DNA of 64,000 nucleotides, from NCBI RefSeq assembly GCF_014646155.1, contig NZ_BMMX01000001.1:297720-361719 (forward strand), given 5' to 3'. The translations under genes and the position numbers were made by a program. Shown here piece after piece: positions 36,226-44,518 of the stretch. Origin of the DNA: Mangrovihabitans endophyticus (GTDB taxonomy: Bacteria; Actinomycetota; Actinomycetes; Mycobacteriales; Micromonosporaceae). The notes under the pieces were generated by a model. It did not search any database and had not been told where the DNA came from. It saw only the letters and a program-made list of their open reading frames with translations. The stretch's first letter is position 1, and each line of letters opens with the position of its first letter.

Positions 36226-36933
36226 TTAGCGGCGCGTCCCGGCCGTCTTGTTGTCGGTCTGAAGATGCGCGTATCGGTGGCGGAGCAGACCCGGCAGGTC
36301 ACCGATCGCGGCGAGCGTAGGCCCCTGCCAGTCCGGATCGGTGTCGTTCAGTTCGGTGATGCGTAGCGTCGTCAGGCCGGCTGCTGTCGCTCCGGCCAGT
36401 TCTTCGTCTGCGCCGTCACCGACGTAGATGCAGTTTGCCGGGTCGGCGCCGAGCCGGTCGGTGGCGGTGAGGTAGATCGCCGAGTCGGGCTTGGCGACTC
36501 CGACGTCGCACGAGAAGACAACGACGTCGAATCGTTCGGCCAGTGGGCTCTGCGGCCACGCTTCTGCGGTGTCCGAGGTGGCGTTGCTGATCAACGCCAA
36601 TCGGTGCCCGTCGGCGCGCAGCGAGTCCAGTGCGTCCAACGTCGCGGCGGGGACGGTTGCCAAAACCCGGCAGGCGAGTGCTCGTCGATGTTCCCCGGCG
36701 TGTGCCACTTGCTCGCGGGAGGGGTCCGCGCCGAGGCGTCTACTGAGGATGAGGATCGTCTCCTCGACGGTCCATCGGACCATCCGGTCACGCCAGGTGT
36801 CGTGGTAGGCGTTGACCAGCGCGTCCGGGGCCACGTTCACCATGACCGCCATCTCGGCTACGACCCGGTCGCGTTCGTCGTTCGCGCCGTGGATCAGGGT
36901 GTGATAGAGGTCGAAGATCACCGGCTGGACCAT
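36226..36933 (-). CDS. HAD-superfamily hydrolase
   Basis: The 235-aa protein has all HAD motifs: nucleophile D8 in VIFDLYHTL, motif II in LALISNATSD, Lys in GVAKPDSAIY and acidic motif IV in CIYVGDGADEEL. The helical cap between residues 15 and 90 fits subfamily IA. It should dephosphorylate a small metabolite. The gene stands alone between the XRE regulator and the transposase remnant. Start ATG 36933. Confidence 0.88.
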   Translation of the reverse strand: MVQPVIFDLYHTLIHGANDERDRVVAEMAVMVNVAPDALVNAYHDTWRDRMVRWTVEETILILSRRLGADPSREQVAHAGEHRRALACRVLATVPAATLDALDSLRADGHRLALISNATSDTAEAWPQSPLAERFDVVVFSCDVGVAKPDSAIYLTATDRLGADPANCIYVGDGADEELAGATAAGLTTLRITELNDTDPDWQGPTLAAIGDLPGLLRHRYAHLQTDNKTAGTRR

Positions 36934-37098
36934 GGCCGGGATGCTACCGGGGTCGTCCCCGCGGCGGGCTCGGTGTGGCTTGAGGCGGAACGAGCCGGCA
37001 ACCTTCTGCTGGTAGATCCGCCGGGTTTCTGGGTTCCAAGGGATGCATCAGTGTCCGCCCGGGGCTCGGCGGGCTGGTTGATCTTCCCCGGGTTCCGT

Positions 37099-37500
37099 GG
37101 AGTCGGCATCGACGTGTGGCGGCGGCAGGAAGCGATCGACAACGGCGAACTGCCTGGCGTGACGTCCACCGAGCTGGCCGAGCTGAGCAAGGCCCGCCGG
37201 CGGATCGCGGAACTCGAGGCCGAACTGGCGATCCAATCGCCGTGCCGCGGATTTGCTGAGGGAGGCGGTGCCCCCAAAAGCCCGGTACGCGGCCATCAAA
37301 CCCTGGCCGCTGAAGGGTTCTCCGTCGACCTGTGCTGCCGCGTTTTGGACGTGTCGGTGTCCGGCTACTACGCCTGGCGCAGCCGGCCGCCGCGCGACAC
37401 ACCGACCGCCAGTGACCTGGTCAACCGCCAGTTCGACCGCGAAGCGCGGGATCTGTTGTGGGTCACCGACACCGAACACCCGACCCGCACGCAGGTCGAA
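37099..37500 (+). pseudogene. Decayed IS3-family transposase (OrfA/OrfB remnants)
   Basis: One frame gives an OrfA tail (DVWRRQEAIDNGELPG, ELAELSKARRRIAELEAELAI). A shifted frame gives LREAVPPKARYAAIK, and the first frame then resumes with an OrfB start (FSVDLCCRVLDVSVSGYYAWRSRPP). A deletion joins this to DLVNRQFDREARDLLWVTDTEHPTR, which has lost one residue of the usual WVTDITEHPTR that carries the first catalytic Asp. The rest of OrfB is missing. It cannot encode an active transposase. It lies between the miscellaneous genes and the SARP gene, so past transposition may have helped shape this junction. No terminal repeats were found. Confidence 0.8.
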
Positions 37501-37624
37501 CCGTCAGCCGGGGTTCGTCCAGCCTCTCTCGCAGCGGCTCCGCGAGCGTATCGACGCGGTCGTCCGTCACGCCTTCTCCTACCCGTGCGATGCGATCCGT
37601 TCGACGATGATGCGCTCCCGGGCT

Positions 37625-40435
37625 CTATGCCGCGTCTCCGGACCGGGCTGCGCCCTCCAGCAGCTCCGTGACCGCGACGACCCCGGCGGGGTCGTTGCTC
37701 TGACTGAACAGGGCGAGTGACTGCCGCAACCACTTGTCGGCGTTGGCGTCGGCCGATCGGCGCAAGGCGACGCCGATACGCATGAGCGCGCGGGCCTCTC
37801 CCTTGCGATATCCGAGTGCATGCAAAGCTTGGCGCGCCTCATGCAGGTAGCCGAGGCCGACGCCGACGCTACCGATGTTGACGTAAAGCTCGCCTATGCT
37901 GCTGGTGATCAGCGCATCGAGCTGGCGCTCATCCGTCTCACCGGCCAGCCGGCGGGCGTGCTGCAGCCGGGTCAGAGCGGCGCCGAACTCACCCATGACG
38001 GCGAGGGTTTCGGCCGAGTTGAACAACGCGTGCACGACGAGTGTGGTGTTACCCGCCGCCAACGCGAGGTCTTTCGCTCGTTCAGTCTCGGCGAGCGCAT
38101 CGGCCAGCCGTCCCTCAGCTTCCAAGGCCCAGCCGATTCCCAGGCGGGCGCCGGCCGCACCGCCGAGGTTGTTCGCCGCCTCGTAGAGTTCGGCCGAACG
38201 GCGCATGTGAACCACGCCCTCGGCCAGCTCCTGGATGACCGCGCACGCTCCACCCAGAGCGTGGTGCAGGTGGGCGCGTGTCAGTTCATCCTTGATCTCC
38301 TCCGATCGGTCGGCACACGAGCGCCACACGCCCACGGCCGCGGTGGGAAAGCCGGAACGGACGTAGTAGCTGTGCAGGTAATAGATGAGCTCGACGGTCG
38401 CCTCAAGGTCGATTTCCAGCGTCGCCGCAGTGACCGAGGCGAGGCTCTCACGCTCGCCCCCGAGGAAGTCGATGGCCTCCCGGACCGTACGGAATTCGCC
38501 GAGGTGGTCCTCGGGGAGTGGGACCCGATCCTCGTACGCGTCCCGGTCCGGGCGCAGCACCCGGCTCGCCTTCGCCGCGACTGACAGATACCAGTCCCGC
38601 AGCCGGTGCAAGGCCTCGGTTCGCGCGGCCGGGTCGGTGCGGTCCAACGTTTCGGCGGCGAAATGCCGGACCAGGTCGTGCAGGGTGATGTGTTCCGGGC
38701 CCGTCTTGGTCACGAAGTTGATCGCCGCCAGCGAGCCGACGATGCGCCGGGCAGCCGGCAGGGGAAGGCCGGTGATCGCGGCGACGAGTTCAAGACGGAA
38801 TCGGCGTCCCGGGTGGACGGCGAGCAACCGGAAGACCGCTTGCTGCAGCTCCGGCAGCGCTTCGTACGTGCTGCGCAGGACTGAACGCACGCTGCGGGCG
38901 TCGCCGTGGAGCAGGAAGCCGTCGAGCCTCAGATCGCTTCCGGACAGTTCGGTGAGTAGATCGCCGGGGGTGAGCAGGGGTTCGGAGAGCAGGCGGGCGG
39001 CGAGAATGCGCAGAGCCAGTGGCATACCCCCGCAGAGTGCGCCGAGTTCACGAACCTGCGGGGCGAGCTTGTCCGCTGACCTCGCCGGGGCGTCGACGGT
39101 CAGCAGCTCGATGCTCTCTTCGGGGCTCAGCGGCTCCACTGTGACCAGTCGCACGGCGGTGTGCGCGTGCAGCGCCGCGAGCCGGCGGCGGCTCGTCACG
39201 ATCAGCCGGGATCCGCCGCCGACGGGGATCGACGGCAGGACTTGGTCGATGCCGTCGGCGTTGTCGAGCACGATGAGCACCCGACGGCTGCTGACCAGCG
39301 TGCGGAAGAGCGAGACCTGCCGGTCGAGCGAGTGGGGCATCTGCTGGAGGGTGGGCTGCAGGCTTTCGAGGATGTGGCCCAGGACGGCGCTTGGGGCCCG
39401 GCGCGTCGTCGTGTCGTCGCCCCGGAGATCGAGGAAGATCTGCCCGTCGGGATACATGTCCCGCGCCTGAGCCGCCCACTGCGCCACGAGCGAGGTCTTT
39501 CCCATGCCGGCGGCGCCTGTCACGACCGTCACCTGCCCGGGCTCCGGGTCCCGGTGCAGGAGCGCCATCTCACGGAGATGACCGACGAAGTATCCCAGCG
39601 GGGGTGGCATCTCGGCCGGCACGGCCGGGCCTGGCGAGGCGACCGCCACGGGCCGGCCCGGTTGGGCGGTGCCTGCGGAACCCAGCAGCGTCGCGTCGCT
39701 GCGCAGGATGCGCTGGTGGAGCTTGCGAAGCTCGGGCCCGGGCTCGATGCCGAGCTCGGCATCGAGGCGCGCACGCTGGTCCTGATAGGCCTGCAGCGCG
39801 TCGGTCTGCCGGCCCATCCGATAGAAAGCCGTCATGAGCAGGCCAGTGAGCTGTTCACGGTAGGGGTATTCCGCGACGAGAGCGGCCAGCTCCGGAATCA
39901 CATGCTCGGCGGGCCCGATGGCGAGCTCCAGCCGGATGCACTCCTGAAGGGTGCTCACCCGCTGCTCGTTGATCTGTGCTGCGTATGTCTCGATCACACG
40001 GCTTCGCATGCCCGCGAAGGCCGGCCCACGCCACAGGGCCAGCCCTTGCCGCAGGGCGCCGACGGCGCCTGCGGTGTCGTTCGCCAGCTCCAGCCGCCGA
40101 CCCTCGGCGACCGACTCGCGGAAGTTCTCCAGGTCGATCTGCCCGGCTCCGGTCTCCAGGCGGTATCCGCTGTGCGCCGTGCGCAAGATGGCGCGGGCGT
40201 CGATGACTTGCGCGTTCAGCCAGGCTTGGCGGAGCTGAGAGGCCGCGTTCTGCACCTGACGTGCGGCGGAGTCGGGGGCCTCACCGTCCCAGAGCGCCTC
40301 GGTGAGCGTCTCAATCGGAACGGTCGTGTTCGGGCTGAGCAACAGGCGCGCCAGCAGGCGTCCTTGCCGAGGCTTGAGCGCGGGCAACGGTCTTTCTGCA
40401 CGAATCTCCAGGGGACCCAGTATGCCAAATTCCAC
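37625..40435 (-). CDS. Large SARP-family transcriptional regulator (AfsR type)
   Basis: The product (about 936 aa) begins MEFGILGPLEIRAERPLPALKPRQGRLLARLLL (winged helix, about 1-95). It continues with a bacterial transcriptional activator domain (about 100-245), an NB-ARC ATPase (about 275-560; VVTGAAGMGKTSLVAQWAAQ as P-loop, RVLIVLDNADGIDQVLPSIP as Walker B, GMPLALRILAARLL) and TPR-like helices to the end. SARPs activate antibiotic gene clusters by binding direct heptamer repeats. Start GTG 40435 is strongly supported by GGAGGT 7 nt upstream; the TTG start at 40456 is not. It is divergent from the peptide operon and probably controls this cluster. Confidence 0.93.
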   Translation of the reverse strand: MEFGILGPLEIRAERPLPALKPRQGRLLARLLLSPNTTVPIETLTEALWDGEAPDSAARQVQNAASQLRQAWLNAQVIDARAILRTAHSGYRLETGAGQIDLENFRESVAEGRRLELANDTAGAVGALRQGLALWRGPAFAGMRSRVIETYAAQINEQRVSTLQECIRLELAIGPAEHVIPELAALVAEYPYREQLTGLLMTAFYRMGRQTDALQAYQDQRARLDAELGIEPGPELRKLHQRILRSDATLLGSAGTAQPGRPVAVASPGPAVPAEMPPPLGYFVGHLREMALLHRDPEPGQVTVVTGAAGMGKTSLVAQWAAQARDMYPDGQIFLDLRGDDTTTRRAPSAVLGHILESLQPTLQQMPHSLDRQVSLFRTLVSSRRVLIVLDNADGIDQVLPSIPVGGGSRLIVTSRRRLAALHAHTAVRLVTVEPLSPEESIELLTVDAPARSADKLAPQVRELGALCGGMPLALRILAARLLSEPLLTPGDLLTELSGSDLRLDGFLLHGDARSVRSVLRSTYEALPELQQAVFRLLAVHPGRRFRLELVAAITGLPLPAARRIVGSLAAINFVTKTGPEHITLHDLVRHFAAETLDRTDPAARTEALHRLRDWYLSVAAKASRVLRPDRDAYEDRVPLPEDHLGEFRTVREAIDFLGGERESLASVTAATLEIDLEATVELIYYLHSYYVRSGFPTAAVGVWRSCADRSEEIKDELTRAHLHHALGGACAVIQELAEGVVHMRRSAELYEAANNLGGAAGARLGIGWALEAEGRLADALAETERAKDLALAAGNTTLVVHALFNSAETLAVMGEFGAALTRLQHARRLAGETDERQLDALITSSIGELYVNIGSVGVGLGYLHEARQALHALGYRKGEARALMRIGVALRRSADANADKWLRQSLALFSQSNDPAGVVAVTELLEGAARSGDAA

Positions 40436-40530
40436 CGGCTTTACCTCCGTGTGCAAAATGCATCAGCCTGTGGTGATTTGTAGCTTATCGCGGTATTAAG
40501 TCCGACGACTCCCCATCGTAGCTAGTGGAC

Positions 40531-40613
40531 CTTCATCCCGCTGCCCTTCTCGACGGCGCCCCGCGCGAGCCCGTGAACGGCGCAAACCCCGGTGCGATGA
40601 AAGTCGGATGAAG
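40531..40613 (+). promoter_or_regulatory. Possible fourth, divergent copy of the cluster's inverted-repeat element
   Basis: CTTCATCC (40531-40538) and GGATGAAG (40606-40613) form an 83-nt dyad. Its middle contains CTCGACGGCGC and GAGCCCG, resembling the centre of the better copies at 45177, 51875 and 58168. It lies in the 255-nt gap between the SARP gene and the 43-aa peptide gene, 77 nt before the latter. The outer arms differ from the other copies, so membership is tentative. Confidence 0.35.
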
Positions 40614-40690
40614 AACTGTGGCAGCCTCGCGATCGATCAACGGTCCGGCGTGATGCCCGAGGCCGACGCCGCGAGGACGAGGAGGAAACG

Positions 40691-40822
40691 ATGGAACGTG
40701 TCGACGAGCAACTGGAGCAGCTCGACAGCCTGGTCTCAGCCCTGCAGGACCTCGAGATGACAAGTGACGGGCCCGAGGCCCTGTCCGCGATCCAGCACCA
40801 CGTCACGGGTGGCGAGATCTGA
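40691..40822 (+). CDS. 43-aa acidic peptide, candidate precursor peptide
   Basis: ATG 40691 has a near-ideal GAGGAGGAAACG ribosome site and the ORF ends TGA 40822. The peptide begins MERVDEQLEQLDSLVSALQD, continues with LEMTSDGPEALSAIQHH and ends VTGGEI. It has eleven Asp/Glu, only one Arg and no Lys or Cys. The first half looks like a leader-type amphipathic helix and the end carries Gly-Gly. It opens a set of co-directional genes (SGHFRP protein, CYTH protein, exporter, formyltransferase-C-like protein). This is the layout of a ribosomal-peptide precursor, but no known modifying enzyme is present, so it could equally be a small regulator or carrier. It is not a recognised family. Confidence 0.6.
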   Translation: MERVDEQLEQLDSLVSALQDLEMTSDGPEALSAIQHHVTGGEI

Positions 40823-40890
40823 TTTCGGCGGGAGGCGGCAGGCGACTGCCGCCTCCCGCATCGTCTTGCCGATCGGGGGAGGACCGGCCG

Positions 40891-41652
40891 ATGTCCTGGC
40901 AACGACCGCACCGTCATGCCGAGTTGATCGCACACTACGACGCCGTGGCCGATGCGGCGGCGCTGCGGTACGGACCGGACAGCCAAGGACTGTCGTTCGT
41001 GCTGTATGGACAGCTATGCGCGATGCGGACCGCGTTGCTCCAAGACCCGGACTCCGTCGTGCTCGCCGCCCGCATAGCCGCCGTACGCGAAGAGATCCAG
41101 CGAACGTACCGCCTCACCACGGCGCCGCGGCATGATTCCGCGCCGGTTCGTACGATCGCTGCCGCACCCAAACTGTACGAGTACGACCGGGCGACGTTCG
41201 ACCGTCGCTATGCGTCCGTGGTCGAGGCCGTCCAGCCGGAGATCGTGACTGTCGACGGTCCCGACATCGCCCCCCTGCGGGCAGGCGAACCGCACATCTT
41301 CGCCATCGACGATGTCGGCGGTCTGCGGGTGTGGAACCGTTCGCAATCCCTGGCCGACCTGATCTTCGGGCGCAACCGAGTCATGATCGGCGGTGTGCCG
41401 GTGGTCCATCCCGTGCTCGTTCCCGACCGCCTCCAGGTCGCTGCGGCCGGCGAGATCATCTTTCTGGGGGGACCGAAGGTGCGGGCGGTCGTTGCCAACA
41501 CCAAGTCCGGCCACTTCCGCCCCGACCCGGACAGCGCGGACGTGATCCGCCAGACCTGTCGAGCTCTCTTCGGGCTCAACGACCGCGACATCGACGTCTT
41601 CACCTTCGACCTGACCGTGTGGACGCGCGCCGGTCGTCAGCATCGGCCGTGA
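40891..41652 (+). CDS. Protein of unknown function with AAGEI...SGHFRP motif
   Basis: The 253-aa product starts at ATG 40891 behind GGGGGAGGA. An N-terminal helical part (about 1-85) is followed by LYEYDRATFDRRYASVVEA and a beta-rich part with HPVLVPDRLQVAAAGEIIFLGGPKVRAVVANTKSGHFRPDPDS near residue 170-215. The 'AGE ... N-x-SGH-[YF]-x-P' pattern recurs in uncharacterised bacterial proteins I have seen described only as hypothetical; its role is unknown. It lies between the peptide gene (68 nt upstream) and the CYTH gene (14 nt downstream), so it is probably part of the same biosynthetic unit. Confidence 0.75.
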   Translation: MSWQRPHRHAELIAHYDAVADAAALRYGPDSQGLSFVLYGQLCAMRTALLQDPDSVVLAARIAAVREEIQRTYRLTTAPRHDSAPVRTIAAAPKLYEYDRATFDRRYASVVEAVQPEIVTVDGPDIAPLRAGEPHIFAIDDVGGLRVWNRSQSLADLIFGRNRVMIGGVPVVHPVLVPDRLQVAAAGEIIFLGGPKVRAVVANTKSGHFRPDPDSADVIRQTCRALFGLNDRDIDVFTFDLTVWTRAGRQHRP

Positions 41653-41666
41653 CAAGGAGGGCGACC

Positions 41667-42377
41667 ATGCAGAACGGTGGGATTCCACGCGTTGTCAGCG
41701 GGGTCGAGCACGAATACAAGTGGCTGGTGACGCACCCGACCGTGCCCGGCTTCGACAGCGGCCCGCACGGCATCGTCCGCCGGGTCGGGATGCCCGCCGA
41801 CTTCTGCCTCGCGCCGCAGGTCACCACCGTCCAGTCGGCTGTCTATCTGGACACGGCCGACGCCCTGCTGGCCGCCGAGGGGATCTCGCTCGCCGTCGTC
41901 GTCAACTACGGCCCCAACCGGCACATCCGCTGGCTGGTCATGAAGGAAACGCTGCTCTGGGCCCAGGGCCGCCGCGACGCCCTCGAGATCGCGGATCGGA
42001 TCGACGGCGTCGCACTCTCCGAGGCCCTCACCACCTGGTCGGCCCAGCCGCTGATCAGACTTGGCCGCCGGTTCGGCGGTCCGCTGTCTCTGCACGCGTT
42101 CGGCGCCGCGACGCAGCGCCGGACCCAGGCCCGGGCCGTCTCCGAGTTCGGCACGCTCGGTATGAGCGTCGACGAGACGACGATCCGGGACACACATAAC
42201 CGAGCGGTCAGCGTGGACCGGTGGCTTGAAGTGGAGACCAACCAGAGCGAGTTGCGCTGCCTGCGCGGCCTGACCGAGTGGGCCGACCTGATCAGCGCGG
42301 CACTCGGGTCGTCGCCGTTCGAGGAGTCCAAACCGGAGCGGATCGCCCGCCTCGCCAGGGCCGGCCATGCCGCCTGA
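41667..42377 (+). CDS. CYTH-domain (triphosphate tunnel metalloenzyme-like) protein
   Basis: The 236-aa protein has the CYTH signature ExExK at its N-terminus (VEHEYKWLV, about residue 13-18), the paired strand AVYLDTADALLAAEGISLAVVVNYG and a Lys in WLVMKETLLWAQ, with later acidic pairs (DRWLEVETNQSEL). CYTH proteins form an eight-stranded tunnel that binds triphosphates and metal; members include thiamine triphosphatases, adenylyl cyclases and polyphosphatases. Presence in a peptide cluster is unusual. AAGGAGG precedes ATG 41667. The 3' end overlaps the exporter gene by 11 nt, so expression is coupled. Confidence 0.78.
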   Translation: MQNGGIPRVVSGVEHEYKWLVTHPTVPGFDSGPHGIVRRVGMPADFCLAPQVTTVQSAVYLDTADALLAAEGISLAVVVNYGPNRHIRWLVMKETLLWAQGRRDALEIADRIDGVALSEALTTWSAQPLIRLGRRFGGPLSLHAFGAATQRRTQARAVSEFGTLGMSVDETTIRDTHNRAVSVDRWLEVETNQSELRCLRGLTEWADLISAALGSSPFEESKPERIARLARAGHAA

Positions 42378-43608
42378 GGCGCCGGTCGATGCCGGCGTCC
42401 CACCGCGAATGCGCATCTTGTACGTCGCCCGTGGGCTCTCTCTCTTCGGCAATTACCTCCAGTTCACCGCGTTGCCGCTGTGGATCTTGGCAACCACCGG
42501 ATCGCCGGCCGCCACCGGACTCGGATTCACGGTAGAGGTCCTTCCGGTGGTGCTGCTCGCTCCGATCGTCGGCTACCTCGTCGACCGCTACGATCGGCGC
42601 ACCGTGCTTGCCGTCGGTGAGGGGCTGTCCGCAGTGGCCACTGCGGCCCTGATCGCGGCGACCAGTTCCCACCTTCTTCCCGCGGTTTACGGGGTCATGT
42701 TCGTGCTGCGGGCCTTCGACGCCTTCGCCACCCCGGCCGCGACCGCGATCCTGCGGGCCCAGGTGCCGGCAACCTCCTTGCCACGGGCGATCGGCACGAT
42801 CGAGGGTCTCTTCGGCTTCGTCGTGACGGTCGGTCCGATCATCGGCACCCTGTTCTCCGCGAGATTCGGCATCCAGGCCCTGCTGGCGATGAATCTCGCC
42901 ACGTTCGTTGTGAGCAGCGCGCTCACCTCCGTCCTGCTCCCACGCTGTCCGGGTTCGCCAACGGCGAGCCGTGCCATGCTGGCCGTTCCGGAAGCGCTCC
43001 GCACGGTCGTGGGCGACCGCGAACTCCGGGCGCCGGCGTTCGGCGAGATCGCGTACTTTCTGTTCTTCGCCGGAATCACGAGCGTCGCCCTGGCCGTCGC
43101 CCACCAAGGGGTCGGTAGCGACCTGACCGGTCTCTACACCAGCGGTATCGGGGTCGGCTGGCTGCTCGGTTCGCTCGTTGTCGTCCGCCGTTTCGGCAGC
43201 CACACGCGCCCGCTACTGACCGTCGGTTTCGGTGGCTGCGCCGTGGGCGGGCTCGCGATCGCGTTCGTCGTCGGCGCCGACCCCGTCGGCTGTTTCCTTG
43301 GCGGCGCTGTCTGCGGCCTGACGAACGTCATGGTGGTGACGACTGTGTCGACCGTCTACGCCAAGCGGGTACCCGTCGACCGGATGGGCCGGGTCGTCGC
43401 GGTCCGGCGAGCCTGGATGAACCTTGCCCTGGTGATCTCCAACGTGGCGCTCAGCTCGGCCGCGGCCGCCTGGGGCCTGAGATGGACCGCCGTGGCCGCG
43501 GGCCTGCTGACCGCGGCGTGCGGCGTCGGGCTTGTCGGCCGACGGATCAAGTCTCCGGCTCCTGCGGCCCTCGCCGTCGCCGCAGGAGCCGGAGTCCGGG
43601 GAGGATAG
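42367..43608 (+). CDS. MFS transporter, probable product exporter
   Basis: The 413-aa protein has 11-12 predicted membrane segments and the MFS loop motif between segments 2 and 3 (GYLVDRYDRRTVL). Similar transporters (DHA3-like, also seen at 54.6 kb) export small molecules and antibiotics using the proton gradient. The first ~15 residues are hydrophilic. It overlaps the CYTH gene and is followed without a gap by the next gene (TAG then ATG), so it belongs to the peptide operon and likely exports its product or confers resistance. Confidence 0.88.
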   Translation: MPPEAPVDAGVPPRMRILYVARGLSLFGNYLQFTALPLWILATTGSPAATGLGFTVEVLPVVLLAPIVGYLVDRYDRRTVLAVGEGLSAVATAALIAATSSHLLPAVYGVMFVLRAFDAFATPAATAILRAQVPATSLPRAIGTIEGLFGFVVTVGPIIGTLFSARFGIQALLAMNLATFVVSSALTSVLLPRCPGSPTASRAMLAVPEALRTVVGDRELRAPAFGEIAYFLFFAGITSVALAVAHQGVGSDLTGLYTSGIGVGWLLGSLVVVRRFGSHTRPLLTVGFGGCAVGGLAIAFVVGADPVGCFLGGAVCGLTNVMVVTTVSTVYAKRVPVDRMGRVVAVRRAWMNLALVISNVALSSAAAAWGLRWTAVAAGLLTAACGVGLVGRRIKSPAPAALAVAAGAGVRGG

Positions 43609-44505
43609 ATGTCCACACTGGTCTTCTGCGGCGGTCTTTCCGGACTGGCCCTGCTCGCCGCCCTTCGCCGGCACCATGCCGCAAACGAGTTCACGGCAGC
43701 CGTCTTCGACCCGGCCACCGTCCGTGTGGCACGAACCCAATCGTGGTTGGACGGGACGGAGATTCTCGACGGCACGACCGGTCGGCACCGCAACTTCTCC
43801 CGAGCCGTCGCGCTGTTCTGGCCCGGCCCGGACACCGACTTCACCGGACTTCCCGTGGTCGAGGTGCAGGCCGCCGGCGGCGGTACGGAACGCGCGGCGG
43901 ATCCCCTGCCATGGGCGCTCGCGGCCGGCCTCCCCTCGTTCGACCTGCGCCTGCGCCTCGGCGTGATCGGCGAATGCGGTCACGACGTGGCCGTTGCGCC
44001 CGGGGCGGGCCTGCCCGAGGTGGCCGATGCCGCCGCCGGTGTGTTGCTTCCCTGTCTGGACAAGCCCTGCAAGACAGCGTCGGCAACCAGCCGGATAGCT
44101 GCGCGGGGACGGCTCCCTCTGCACACGCGCATCGACTGGAACGCGCCGATCGGTCGGATCATCGGCCTGGTCCAGGCGTGTGCGTGGCCCGTGCCGGGCG
44201 CATGGACGACGTGGCGCGGCGTCCGCCTTCACATCTCGTCCGCCTCGGTCGGCGAAGATCCGGGCGGCCCTTGTCCGCCGGGTACCGTCCTGGACGCGTC
44301 CCCCTCCGGTCTTCTCGTCGCCCACGCCGCCGGCACGGTGCGGTTGAGCGGCCTGCGCGACGTGATCGGCTCGATCGGGCCGGGGACGATCGAGCCCGGC
44401 GATGTTCTCGGTGTCGGCGCCGAGGACGTCAGCCGACTTGAGCGGCGTGTGCGCGACCTTGAGTGCGTCGTGATGCGACTCGCGGAGGGCGTGGACTTCC
44501 TCTGA
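43609..44505 (+). CDS. Protein with C-terminal formyltransferase-C-like domain
   Basis: The 298-aa protein starts MSTLVFCGGLSGLALLAALRRHHAANEF, which resembles the first strand and loop of a Rossmann fold. The second half matches the C-terminal OB-like domain of methionyl-tRNA formyltransferase and ArnA: LPLHTRIDWNAPIGRIIGLVQACAWPVPGAWTTWRGVRLHISSA...PPGTVLDASPSGLLVAHAAGTVRLSGL. The usual catalytic N-domain with its Asn-His-Asp and HxSLLP loop is not visible. It may be a diverged acyl/formyl transferase or a tRNA- or peptide-binding protein. A C-terminal coiled segment (SRLERRVRDLECVVMRLAEG) could mediate dimerisation. GGGGAGG precedes ATG 43609. Last gene of the operon. Confidence 0.65.
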   Translation: MSTLVFCGGLSGLALLAALRRHHAANEFTAAVFDPATVRVARTQSWLDGTEILDGTTGRHRNFSRAVALFWPGPDTDFTGLPVVEVQAAGGGTERAADPLPWALAAGLPSFDLRLRLGVIGECGHDVAVAPGAGLPEVADAAAGVLLPCLDKPCKTASATSRIAARGRLPLHTRIDWNAPIGRIIGLVQACAWPVPGAWTTWRGVRLHISSASVGEDPGGPCPPGTVLDASPSGLLVAHAAGTVRLSGLRDVIGSIGPGTIEPGDVLGVGAEDVSRLERRVRDLECVVMRLAEGVDFL

Positions 44506-44518
44506 CGGACGTTCGCGC

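Noticed and set aside
23144..37624. Integrative element with attachment repeats
   Set aside because: I found no integrase and no second copy of the tRNA 3' end by eye, so only a possible island is proposed.
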